From PALSA-607 sp036510735 (GTDB taxonomy: Bacteria > Actinomycetota > Actinomycetes > Acidothermales > Acidothermaceae), in contig DATCDK010000170.1 of the NCBI GenBank assembly GCA_036510735.1, forward strand, positions 1 to 30,513: a DNA stretch of 30,513 bases, in the 5' to 3' direction. The notes under the pieces were generated by a model. That model was not told where the DNA came from and made no database searches. It saw only the letters and a program-made list of their open reading frames with translations. How positions within the stretch are numbered: the stretch's first letter is position 1; every line of letters starts with the position of its first letter. Of this stretch, positions 15,214 to 23,592 are shown piece by piece. The translations under genes were made by a program, and so were the position numbers.

Positions 15214-18200
15214 ATGAGCCCGAAGAAGACGCCGGACGCCGGCCACCCGGCGTCCGACTTGCCTGAGGGCTTCTCTGCCGTCACCCGAGCCTGGTTCAGC
15301 TCTGCCTTCGCGACACCGACGCCGGCTCAGGTGCAGGCGTGGGAGGCCATCGGGCGCGGCGAGAACACGCTGGTCGTGGCGCCGACGGGTTCAGGCAAGA
15401 CGCTCGCGGCCTTCCTCTGGTCCCTCGACCGCATTACTGCCGCACCGATTCCGGCCGATCCTGCCCGCCGCTGCCGGGTTCTCTACATCTCTCCGTTGAA
15501 GGCGCTCGCAGTCGACGTCGAGCGCAACCTGCGCGCTCCCCTGGTCGGCATGCGGCACGCGGCCACTCGCCTCGGGCTACCGGAGCCCAGCGTCGAAGTC
15601 GCGTTGCGTTCCGGCGATACCCCCGCGGTCGAACGTCGGAGACTCACGACAAAGCCGCCCGACATCTTGATCACCACGCCCGAGTCGCTGTTCTTGATCC
15701 TCACCTCTGCGGCCCGCGAATCATTGCTCGGCATCGACACAGTGATCGTCGACGAAGTACACGCGGTCGCAGGCACCAAGCGCGGCGCGCACCTCGCGCT
15801 GTCTCTCGAACGCCTCGACGCCATGCTCGACAAGCCCGCGCAACGCATCGGCTTGTCGGCGACAGTCCGACCCGTCGACGAGATCGCCCGATTCCTGAGC
15901 GGCCCGCGGCCGGCAACCGTCGTCCAGCCGCCGTCAGTGAAGACGTTCGACATCTCCGTCGTCGTCCCGGTCGAAGACATGGACTCCCCCGACGAAGCGA
16001 CCGACGAAGAGCCGCGCAAGTCGATCTGGCCACACGTCGAAGAACGGATCGCCGACCTCATCGACGCGCATCGCTCAACAATCGTGTTCGCCAACTCGCG
16101 AGGTCTTGCTGAACGGCTTACCCATCGACTGAACGACATCGGCTTCGAGCGCGGCCGCGAGACCGAAATCGCGCGAGCACACCACGGCTCCGTCAGCCGC
16201 GAGCAACGCAGCCTCACCGAGGAGATGTTGAAGTCCGGGCAGTTGCCCGCGGTTGTTGCCACCAGCACTCTCGAACTCGGCATCGACATGGGCGCGGTCG
16301 ACCTCGTCGTGCAGGTCGAAAGTCCACCGAGCGTGGCAAGTGGACTCCAGCGCATCGGTCGGGCCGGCCACCAAGTGGGCGCCATTTCGCGAGGGGTCAT
16401 CTTCCCGAAATACCGCGGCGACCTTGTGCAGACTGCTGTGGTCGCCGAGCGCATGAAGGTCGGCGCGATCGAGTCGATTCGCATTCCGCGCAACCCCCTC
16501 GATGTGCTCGCCCAGCACCTCGTCTCCATGACAGCGATGCAAACGTGGGACGTCGACGAGGCACTGGCGCTCGTGCGACGCGCTGCGCCTTTTGCGGCAC
16601 TTCCCCAGTCAGCGTTCGATGCGGTGCTCGACATGCTGGCCGGACGCTACCCGAGCGACGAGTTCGCCGAGCTGCGGCCGCGCCTGGTGTGGGACCGCGT
16701 CGCGGGCACCATCACCGGCCGACCCGGCGCACAACGGCTTGCGGTCACCAGCGGCGGCACGATCCCTGACCGGGGCCTGTTCGGCGTCTTCCTTGCTGGC
16801 GACGGCGCCTCGCGACGTGTCGGCGAACTCGACGAGGAGATGGTTTACGAATCCCGCGTCGGCGAGGTGTTCACCCTCGGCTCGTCGTCATGGCGCATCG
16901 TCGAAATCACTCACGATCAGGTCCTCGTTGTTCCCGCGCCGGGCGTACCGGGCAAGCTGCCGTTCTGGCATGGCGACGCCCAGGGCCGCCCGCTCGAACT
17001 CGGGCGTGCCCTAGGCGCGTTCGTTCGCGAGCTCTCGACGTTGGAGCGTCCCATCGCGCACACGCGGCTGCTCGATGCCGGTCTCGACGACTGGGCGGCG
17101 TCGAACTTGCTTGCTTATCTGGCCGAACAGACCGAAGCGACCGGGCAGCTGCCCGACGACCACACCATCGTCGTCGAGCGATTCCGCGACGAGCTCGGCG
17201 ACTGGCGCGTGGTCGTCCACTCACCATTCGGTGCACAGGTGCACGCGCCGTGGGCATTGGCGATCGGTGCACGACTGCGCGAACGGTATGGCGTCGACGT
17301 CCAGACGATGCACGCCGACGACGGCATCGTGCTGCGTATCCCCGAAACCGACGAGGCCCCGCCGGCGCAGCTCGCGCTGCTTGCCTCCGACGAGGTCGAT
17401 GAGGCGGTCACCCGCGAGGTCGGCGGCTCTGCATTGTTCGCAGCCCGGTTCCGAGAGTGTGCCGCGCGCGCGTTGCTGCTGCCTCGTCGGCGTCCCGATC
17501 GTCGAACACCCTTGTGGCAACAACGCCAGCGCTCCGCACAACTGCTGACGGTCGCCAGTGAATACGGCTCGTTCCCGATCGTGCTCGAGACCATGCGCGA
17601 ATGCCTTCAGGATGTCTTCGACGTTCCTGGCCTCGTTGAGTTGATGCGCGATATCGAAGCGCGGCGGGTGCGTCTCGTCGACGTCGAAACGCCGGCGGCA
17701 TCACCGTTCGCGCGGTCGCTGCTGTTCGGCTACATCGCGGCATTCATCTATGAAGGCGATGCGCCGCTCGCGGAGCGTCGCGCACAAGCACTCGCGCTCG
17801 ACAGTGTCTTGCTCGGTGAGCTGCTGGGCCAAGCCGAGTTGCGCGAGATGCTCGACGCCGACGCGATCGATGAGATCGAACGAGAGCTGCAACACCTCGC
17901 GCCCGACCGCAAGGCTCGCGATGTCGAAGGTGTCGCGGATCTCCTTCGGCTCATTGGTCCGCTGTCGACGGCCGAGGCCGTCGAGCGAGGCGCGACCCCA
18001 CGGTGGCTTGCCGAACTGGAAGAGAGTCGGCGCGCGATCCGTATCAGGATCACCGCTGAAGAGCGATGGGCGGCGATCGAGGATGCTGGCCGCCTGCGCG
18101 ATGCGCTCGGAAGTCCTTTACCTGTCGGGATTCCTGACGTATTTACCGAACCAGTCAATGATCCACTCGGCGATCTCGTATCGCGGTACACACGCGGCCA

Positions 18201-19668
18201 TGGGCCTTTCACGTCGGCCGACATCGCGCAGCGCTTCGGGCTTGGCACGGCAATCGTCACCGGTGTGCTCGAGCGGCTGACGGCGAGCGGCCGGATCAAA
18301 CGCGGCGAGTTCCGACCAGGCGGGTCGGGCGTCGAGTGGTGTGACGCCGGCGTGCTGCGATCTATCCGGCGCCGCTCGATGGCGAAGCTTCGCAAGGAAG
18401 TCGAGCCTGTCCCGACCACCACGTTCGGCCGCTTCCTGCCCGCGTGGCAGCACGCGCGCAATCCGCTGCGTGGAGTCGACGGTGTGCTGCGAGCCGTCGA
18501 GCAGCTCCAGGGTGCGGTTCTCCCCGCATCCGCGCTCGAACAACTCGTGCTGCCGTCGCGAGTGGCTGACTACACCCCCGCCATGCTCGACGAACTCACC
18601 GTCAGTGGCGACGTGGTGTGGGCCGGGCGCGGCTCGCTGCCCGGAAGCGACGGCTGGATCGCGCTCTACCCGGCCGAGTCGGCGCCGTTGCTCATGCCGA
18701 TCCGCGACCCCGGCGTGCCATCAAAGCCGCTGCACACCGAGTTGCTCGAGGTGCTGAGCGGTGGCGGTGCGATGTTCTTCCGTGAGCTGTCCAATCGGGT
18801 CGGCTCGGCCGATGATCGCGAACTGGCCAGCGCGTTGTGGGAGCTCGTCTGGTCGGGTCTGGTGACCAACGACTCGCTCGCTCCGCTGCGCGTGCTGATG
18901 GGCACCAGCCGAGCCGTGCGTCACTCGCAACCGCCCTCTGCTCGGCGCGGTCGGCCGGTCATGCCCACTCGCGCCGGCCCGCCGACCGTCGGCGGTCGCT
19001 GGAGTCTGCTGCCGACACCGGTGGCGGACGAGACGAGGCGCTCGCACGCGCTGGCTGAGACACTGCTCGATCGCTACGGCGTCCTGACCCGGGGCGCGGT
19101 GCAGGCCGAGGGCGTGCCGGGCGGGTTCGCGGCGGTCTATCGGGTGCTGACCGCATTCGAGGAAGCCGGCCGGTGCCGGCGCGGGTATTTCGTCGAAGGA
19201 CTCGGGGCCGCGCAGTTCGCTTCACCGGGCGCAGTTGATCGGCTGCGCACGGGCACGCCGTCCGACGCGGACGACAGCCCGCGCGCGATCGTGCTCGCAG
19301 CCACCGACCCGGCGAACCCGTACGGCGCAGCGCTGCCCTGGCCCGCGCGGCAAGGCGAACGTGAAGGCCATCGGCCCGGCCGCAAAGCCGGTGCGCTCGT
19401 CGTCCTGGTCGACGGAGCGCTCGCCGTCTACGTCGAGCGTGGTGGCAAGACGTTGCTGTCGTTCGAGCCCGACGGAACCGATGCGTCACCAGAACTCTTC
19501 GTGCGTACCGCCGTCGAAGCTCTCGCCCTGGCCGTCCACGACGGCTGGCTCGGCCGACTCGACGTCGAACGCGCCGACGGCGCATCGGTGCTCGACTCAC
19601 CACTCGGTGCGGCGCTGGAGGCAGCGGGCTTTCGCGCAACTCCTCGCGGCCTGCGGTTGCGCTCGTGA
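15214..19668 (+). CDS. lhr: Lhr-family ATP-dependent helicase
   Basis: Large superfamily-2 helicase of 1484 aa, about the size of mycobacterial Lhr, a 3'-to-5' translocase that unwinds RNA:DNA hybrids and is linked to DNA-damage tolerance. The core carries Walker A APTGSGKT (56-63), motif II DEVH (180-183), motif III SAT (215-217) and motif VI QRIGRAGH (379-386). The winged-helix/beta-barrel Lhr-core follows, then the long C-terminal half characteristic of full-length Lhr. The ATG at 15214 matches the family N-terminus; no strong ribosome-binding site is visible. nei begins 23 bp later on the same strand; a neighbouring lhr-nei pair is also known in M. tuberculosis (Rv3296-Rv3297). Confidence 0.95.
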   Translation: MSPKKTPDAGHPASDLPEGFSAVTRAWFSSAFATPTPAQVQAWEAIGRGENTLVVAPTGSGKTLAAFLWSLDRITAAPIPADPARRCRVLYISPLKALAVDVERNLRAPLVGMRHAATRLGLPEPSVEVALRSGDTPAVERRRLTTKPPDILITTPESLFLILTSAARESLLGIDTVIVDEVHAVAGTKRGAHLALSLERLDAMLDKPAQRIGLSATVRPVDEIARFLSGPRPATVVQPPSVKTFDISVVVPVEDMDSPDEATDEEPRKSIWPHVEERIADLIDAHRSTIVFANSRGLAERLTHRLNDIGFERGRETEIARAHHGSVSREQRSLTEEMLKSGQLPAVVATSTLELGIDMGAVDLVVQVESPPSVASGLQRIGRAGHQVGAISRGVIFPKYRGDLVQTAVVAERMKVGAIESIRIPRNPLDVLAQHLVSMTAMQTWDVDEALALVRRAAPFAALPQSAFDAVLDMLAGRYPSDEFAELRPRLVWDRVAGTITGRPGAQRLAVTSGGTIPDRGLFGVFLAGDGASRRVGELDEEMVYESRVGEVFTLGSSSWRIVEITHDQVLVVPAPGVPGKLPFWHGDAQGRPLELGRALGAFVRELSTLERPIAHTRLLDAGLDDWAASNLLAYLAEQTEATGQLPDDHTIVVERFRDELGDWRVVVHSPFGAQVHAPWALAIGARLRERYGVDVQTMHADDGIVLRIPETDEAPPAQLALLASDEVDEAVTREVGGSALFAARFRECAARALLLPRRRPDRRTPLWQQRQRSAQLLTVASEYGSFPIVLETMRECLQDVFDVPGLVELMRDIEARRVRLVDVETPAASPFARSLLFGYIAAFIYEGDAPLAERRAQALALDSVLLGELLGQAELREMLDADAIDEIERELQHLAPDRKARDVEGVADLLRLIGPLSTAEAVERGATPRWLAELEESRRAIRIRITAEERWAAIEDAGRLRDALGSPLPVGIPDVFTEPVNDPLGDLVSRYTRGHGPFTSADIAQRFGLGTAIVTGVLERLTASGRIKRGEFRPGGSGVEWCDAGVLRSIRRRSMAKLRKEVEPVPTTTFGRFLPAWQHARNPLRGVDGVLRAVEQLQGAVLPASALEQLVLPSRVADYTPAMLDELTVSGDVVWAGRGSLPGSDGWIALYPAESAPLLMPIRDPGVPSKPLHTELLEVLSGGGAMFFRELSNRVGSADDRELASALWELVWSGLVTNDSLAPLRVLMGTSRAVRHSQPPSARRGRPVMPTRAGPPTVGGRWSLLPTPVADETRRSHALAETLLDRYGVLTRGAVQAEGVPGGFAAVYRVLTAFEEAGRCRRGYFVEGLGAAQFASPGAVDRLRTGTPSDADDSPRAIVLAATDPANPYGAALPWPARQGEREGHRPGRKAGALVVLVDGALAVYVERGGKTLLSFEPDGTDASPELFVRTAVEALALAVHDGWLGRLDVERADGASVLDSPLGAALEAAGFRATPRGLRLRS

Positions 19669-19691
19669 ACATGTGCGCGAGTCGGTGACCC

Positions 19692-20525
19692 ATGCCCGAG
19701 GGCAACACCGTGTGGCTCACGGCGCGCATGCTCCGAGCAACTCTTGCCGGCCAGGTACTCACGCACGCTGACCTTCGAATGGCCGACCTCGCAACAACGG
19801 ACCTCGTCGGACAGCGCGTGGTCGATGTCGCGTCGCGTGGCAAGCATCTGCTGATCCGGCTGGAGCCCGCGAGCCTCACGTTGCACACCCACCTGCGCAT
19901 GGACGGCCGTTGGCGAACCCATCCGGCCGGGTACCGCGTGCATGATCCCGACGACCATGTTCGCGTCGTCCTAGCCAACACAGGCGGGACGGCGGTGGGC
20001 TGGCGTGTTCACGAGGTCGCGCTGGTGCCAACCTCTGCCGAACACACGCTTGTCGGACACCTTGGCCCCGACCTTCTCGGGCCTGATTGGGACGCAGACG
20101 AGGCAATTCGGCGCCTGCGCCTCGACCCCAACCGGGCTATCGGTGAGGCGCTGCTCGACCAGCGGAATCTGGCCGGCGCCGGCAACGTCTACAAGGCGGA
20201 AATCTGTTTCCTTCGTGGGATTTCACCCTGGATGCCAGTTGGCGACGTCAAAGATCTTGCGGGTGTGGTCGACCTCGCGCATCGGCTGCTGATTGCCAAT
20301 CGCGAACGCTACGACCACGTCACCACCGGCGATACTCGCGCGGGGCGCCGCACCTGGGTCTATGACCGTGCGGGCCGACCGTGCCGTCGCTGCGGCGCGA
20401 CCATCCAGGTCGACTCACAAGGCGAAGTAGCCACTCAGGAAGGGCGGCTCAGTTATTGGTGCCCGCGCTGTCAGCCTGGTCCGGTTCCGGCAAGCGTGGC
20501 GGCTGCGCAGCGATCGCATTCATAA
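19692..20525 (+). CDS. nei: Fpg/Nei-family DNA glycosylase (endonuclease VIII-like)
   Basis: Base-excision repair glycosylase/AP lyase acting on oxidised bases, 277 aa. The N-terminus MPEGNTVW supplies the catalytic Pro2 and Glu3; most actinobacterial Nei2 proteins read MPEGDTVW, so Asp5 is replaced by Asn. SRGKHLLIRLE holds the conserved catalytic-domain Lys. The H2TH region contains LLDQRNLAGAGNVYKAE. A C-terminal zinc finger has CRRC near residue 235 and CPRC at 257-260 (20460-20471). It is paired with lhr upstream. The last 77 bp, which encode the CPRC half of the zinc finger, are antisense to the end of the convergent TetR gene. Function is secure at family level; damage specificity is not. 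Confidence 0.93.
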   Translation: MPEGNTVWLTARMLRATLAGQVLTHADLRMADLATTDLVGQRVVDVASRGKHLLIRLEPASLTLHTHLRMDGRWRTHPAGYRVHDPDDHVRVVLANTGGTAVGWRVHEVALVPTSAEHTLVGHLGPDLLGPDWDADEAIRRLRLDPNRAIGEALLDQRNLAGAGNVYKAEICFLRGISPWMPVGDVKDLAGVVDLAHRLLIANRERYDHVTTGDTRAGRRTWVYDRAGRPCRRCGATIQVDSQGEVATQEGRLSYWCPRCQPGPVPASVAAAQRSHS

Positions 20526-21111
20526 GCAACGCTGCGGCGCTCGTACGGTCTTCCACGTTTGACGGCGCAAGCAGTTGGCTCGCGAGATACCGCAGCACCA
20601 GGTCGACAGCAGCGGGCGAGTCGACGTAGCCGCAGTCCGACAGCGCACTGGCAATCGCTGCGCGGGCCGCGGTCCAGGCCGGACCATCGCCCGGCGTCGC
20701 GAGCGCGGCCAGTGCAGTCGGGTCGTCAACGGCGATCCTCCGCACCGCAGCGTGCTCACCGATCAATCGGGCAGCTTCGGCGATAGTGACATCGAGTCCG
20801 TCGGGCAGCTTCGCCCGCGCTGTTGTCGCGATACTGCCGACCTGGTCGACGACGACCGCGAGGTAGACGTCATCGCGGGTTCTGAAGTGGTTGTAAAGCG
20901 TGGCCTTGGCGATCCCGGCGAGCATGGCGATGTCGCCCATCGTGGCCTTGCGACTCCCGTACTTCTCGACCGCCGCCAGCGCCCCCCGCAATGCGGCCTC
21001 GTGCCCTCGCCCCATCGCGTTGCCCGCACGGCTGCGAGTGCCGCGCGTACTCGGAGTTTCGGAACCGCCATCGCCCGAAGACGGGTCAGTCGATGCGGTG
21101 GAGGTGGCCAC
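20449..21111 (-). CDS. TetR-family transcriptional regulator
   Basis: A 220-aa one-component repressor. After a Ser/Thr-rich leader of about 30 residues, the helix-turn-helix reads ATMGDIAMLAGIAKATLYNH followed by FRTRDDVYLAV, the standard TetR DNA-binding pattern. The C-terminal ligand-binding half is Ala-rich and helical and gives no ligand clue. The GTG start is at 21111; an internal ATG at 21015 would drop the leader. It lies 43 bp after clgR on the same strand, so it may be cotranscribed with clgR, and it converges on nei with a 77-bp overlap. In M. tuberculosis a TetR gene (Rv3295) also adjoins lhr-nei, which suggests a retained partnership in a different orientation. Confidence 0.9.
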   Translation of the reverse strand: MATSTASTDPSSGDGGSETPSTRGTRSRAGNAMGRGHEAALRGALAAVEKYGSRKATMGDIAMLAGIAKATLYNHFRTRDDVYLAVVVDQVGSIATTARAKLPDGLDVTIAEAARLIGEHAAVRRIAVDDPTALAALATPGDGPAWTAARAAIASALSDCGYVDSPAAVDLVLRYLASQLLAPSNVEDRTSAAALLMNAIAAQPPRLPEPDQADSAGTNN

Positions 21112-21154
21112 GGCCGAAGTCTAAACCTCGACTGCGGCTCGAGCCGGACGCCGC

Positions 21155-21484
21155 TTAGGCGGCGGCGATGACCTGGTGGTCGACAGTGCGTGCGGAGGCG
21201 CCGTGAGCCACGCCTGACATCGGGACGACGGCGGGGTCGCTACCGGCGGATTCGAGAACGTGGAGTTCGTCGCTGACTTCGCGCAAGACCGTCGAGAGCT
21301 GGACGCCAAGTGCGTCACAGATCGACGAGAGCAGTTCTGACGATGCTTCCTTCTGACCGCGCTCAACCTCGGACAGGTAGCCAAGGGAAACGCGGGCGCC
21401 GGCGGATACATCACGCAGCGTGCGCTCCTGGGCAAGGCGCTGTTGGCGCAACGCATCGCCGAGCAGTCTGCGCAGCAGAATCAT
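21155..21484 (-). CDS. clgR: ClgR-type XRE-family transcriptional regulator
   Basis: Actinobacterial activator of clp protease genes and stress functions. The 109-aa protein has a Cro/C1 helix-turn-helix (about 21-45: TLRDVSAGARVSLGYLSEVE, then RGQKEASSELL), the pattern of mycobacterial Rv2745c ClgR. The start is decided by the GAGGAGG ribosome-binding site 5 bases before the ATG at 21484; the frame is open to 21658 but has no homology there. The C-terminus ends VIAAA, resembling the non-polar tails that make ClgR a Clp substrate. It lies 178 bp downstream of cinA. I could not find a convincing ClgR operator or a sigma-A promoter in the gap. Confidence 0.92.
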   Translation of the reverse strand: MILLRRLLGDALRQQRLAQERTLRDVSAGARVSLGYLSEVERGQKEASSELLSSICDALGVQLSTVLREVSDELHVLESAGSDPAVVPMSGVAHGASARTVDHQVIAAA

Positions 21485-21661
21485 CGTGCCCTCCTCGCCT
21501 TCCGTCCCGTCCAACAAGCCGTGCAAGAAACCGTGAGAGTTACCGTACCTCGTGTCATCGGCATCCCGGACGCGCAACTCGACTGATCTTGAGTCCCGAT
21601 CCGTTCCATGTGTAGTAACAGTGTAAGCGCGCCGACTCCTCCAGGGCCGAACCGGCACCCG

Positions 21662-22930
21662 CTAACGCTGCGGCAGCCCGGAAAGCCGCCGGCGCACCAC
21701 GTCGAGAGCGGTGAGGACGCTCCCCTGCCGCACCCGGTCGCGCCCACCGACGAGCCGCAGTTCCTGCACCACGCGAAGCTCACCCGGGCCGACGAGGGCG
21801 ATGTAGACGGTGCCCACCGGCTTGCCGTCCTGTTCCGTCGGGCCCGCGACCCCCGTCGTCGCCAGACCGTACGTCGCGTCGAAGGCGCGCCGGACGCCGT
21901 CCGCCATGGCCACGGCAACGTCGGGGTCGACTGGGCCGCGCTCGGCAAGCAGTGCAGCTGGGACGCCGACCACCGCCGCTTTGGATTCTGTGGCATAGAG
22001 CACCGCGCCGCCGCGGTAGGTCGTTGAAGCTCCGGGCGTCGAACTCAGTGCCGCGCCGAGCAACCCGCCTGTGAGTGACTCTGCCGTTGCCACCGTCGCG
22101 CCCGCCGTCAGCAACAGCTGATGAACGACAGACTCCAGCGTCTCGTCGTCCACGCCGTAGATCACGTCGCCCAGCGCTGCCCGAACTCGCGCCTCGACAT
22201 CGGCGATCAACTCGCGCGCCGCTGTCTCCGTCGGCGCCTTCGCCGTCATCCGCACCAGCGTCTGTCCTTGCGACGCGAGGTAGGCAATCGTCGGATTCGC
22301 CGCAACGGCGAGTGCGGCATCGATGTCGGCAAGGGCCTGCGAAACCTGCGACTCCCACACACCGACGGTGTGCAGCTGCCGCGACAACACGATCGTGCCC
22401 GGCCCCGCACGTTCGATAAGTTCGGGGCGCATCCACGCAGTGAAGATCTCCCGCATCTCCTGCGGCACCCCGGGCAGCGCGTACACCGTCGTCTCACGCG
22501 AGCCGATCGTCATGCGCAGACCGGGCGCGGTACCGGCTGGGTTTGGCAAGGCCGACGCGCCCTCGGGGCGATCGGTCATCCGCAAGTTGTTCTCGGGGAA
22601 ATCGATCCGTCCTGATGCGACGTAGCGCGCGCGTAGCGCCGCCTCGAGCACAGGGTCACGAACGAGGCGGACGCCGGCCAGCTCGGCCAGCGCCTCGCGG
22701 GTCAGGTCGTCCTGTGTCGGACCGAGACCACCGGTGAGCACCACGACGTCGGCTCGCTCGCACGCACGGCCAACCGCGGCGCTGATGCGGCCGATGTTGT
22801 CACCCACAGCCGTTGTGAGATCGACGTCGACACCGATGTCGGCGAGCTCACGACCGAGCCACGCCGCGTTCCCGTTGACGATGTCGCCGAGCAGCAGTTC
22901 GGTGCCGATCGCGACGATTTCCGCCTTCAC
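21662..22930 (-). CDS. cinA: CinA-family protein (competence/damage-inducible, NMN deamidase domain)
   Basis: A 422-aa two-domain protein. The N-terminal MoaB/COG1058 domain starts KAEIVAIGTELLLGDIVN and includes VLTGGLGPTQDD. The C-terminal CinA domain, a nicotinamide-mononucleotide amidohydrolase in characterised members, includes ATAESLTGGLLGAALSS, SKAAVVGVP and GLATTGVAGPTEQDGKPVG. It therefore probably takes part in NAD-cycle repair, removing amide from NMN. The GTG start at 22930 lies 5 bases after the pgsA stop, so the two are cotranscribed and likely coupled. Length is normal. Both domains look complete. Confidence 0.94.
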   Translation of the reverse strand: MKAEIVAIGTELLLGDIVNGNAAWLGRELADIGVDVDLTTAVGDNIGRISAAVGRACERADVVVLTGGLGPTQDDLTREALAELAGVRLVRDPVLEAALRARYVASGRIDFPENNLRMTDRPEGASALPNPAGTAPGLRMTIGSRETTVYALPGVPQEMREIFTAWMRPELIERAGPGTIVLSRQLHTVGVWESQVSQALADIDAALAVAANPTIAYLASQGQTLVRMTAKAPTETAARELIADVEARVRAALGDVIYGVDDETLESVVHQLLLTAGATVATAESLTGGLLGAALSSTPGASTTYRGGAVLYATESKAAVVGVPAALLAERGPVDPDVAVAMADGVRRAFDATYGLATTGVAGPTEQDGKPVGTVYIALVGPGELRVVQELRLVGGRDRVRQGSVLTALDVVRRRLSGLPQR

Positions 22931-22935
22931 GCGCG

Positions 22936-23592
22936 CTACTGATGCGTGCCGGGCGTGGCGCGGGTACCGAGCAAGTCCGCAGCAGCAGGGCTAGCGGTTC
23001 GGCTCGAGGTCGCACGACGCAACCGGATCGCGCGAGCGACGTAGTCGACACCAGTCACCAACGTGATGATCACGGCGGCACCCATCAAGTAGGCGCGAAG
23101 AGACGCCAACGGCCCGCTCAGCGGCAATAGGTAGAGGCCGATCGCTACCACTTGCAGGAGGGTCTTGACCTTGCCGCCACGACTGGCCGCAAGCACGCCA
23201 CGGCGGATGACCCAGAACCGCAGCAGCGTGATGCCGATCTCTCGCGCGAGGATCACGACCGTCACCCACCACGGCAGGTCGCCGATGCTCGACAAGCTGA
23301 TCAACGCAGCTCCGGTGAGCGCCTTGTCGGCGATCGGGTCGGCGATCTTGCCGAAGTCGGTCACCGTGCCGCGCCGACGCGCTACCTCACCATCGAAGCG
23401 GTCGGTGAGCGAGGCAAGGACGAACACCGCGGTCGCGGCAAGTCGCCAGCCGTCGTGCTCACCTCGCGCGCTCAGCAACATCGCGACAAAGATCGGGACC
23501 ATCACCAGCCGTGCCACTGTCAGCGCGTTCGCTAAATTCCGCACACCTGCCTGCGGGATCGGGGTCGTCGACGACTCGGTGATGTCGGCCAT
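22936..23592 (-). CDS. pgsA: CDP-alcohol phosphatidyltransferase (phosphatidylglycerophosphate synthase type)
   Basis: Integral membrane enzyme of phospholipid synthesis, 218 aa. The CDP-alcohol phosphotransferase signature is perfect: Asp64-x2-Asp67-Gly68-x2-Ala71-Arg72-x8-Gly81-x3-Asp85-x3-Asp89 (TDRFDGEVAR ... FGKIADPIAD). Several hydrophobic helices follow (for example WWVTVVILAREIGITLL). The usual product in this position is PgsA, which joins CDP-diacylglycerol and glycerol-3-phosphate. Acceptor identity is inferred from context (rimO-pgsA-cinA-clgR order). The ATG start shares one base with the rimO stop (TGATG at 23592), indicating coupling. Confidence 0.93.
   Translation of the reverse strand: MADITESSTTPIPQAGVRNLANALTVARLVMVPIFVAMLLSARGEHDGWRLAATAVFVLASLTDRFDGEVARRRGTVTDFGKIADPIADKALTGAALISLSSIGDLPWWVTVVILAREIGITLLRFWVIRRGVLAASRGGKVKTLLQVVAIGLYLLPLSGPLASLRAYLMGAAVIITLVTGVDYVARAIRLRRATSSRTASPAAADLLGTRATPGTHQ

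Noticed and set aside
21485..21661. Possible stress-sigma promoter (GGAAC) and TACACT -10 upstream of clgR
   Set aside because: GGAAC has no matching -10 element at 15-19 bases, and TACACT has no TTGAC-like -35 at 17-18 bases.
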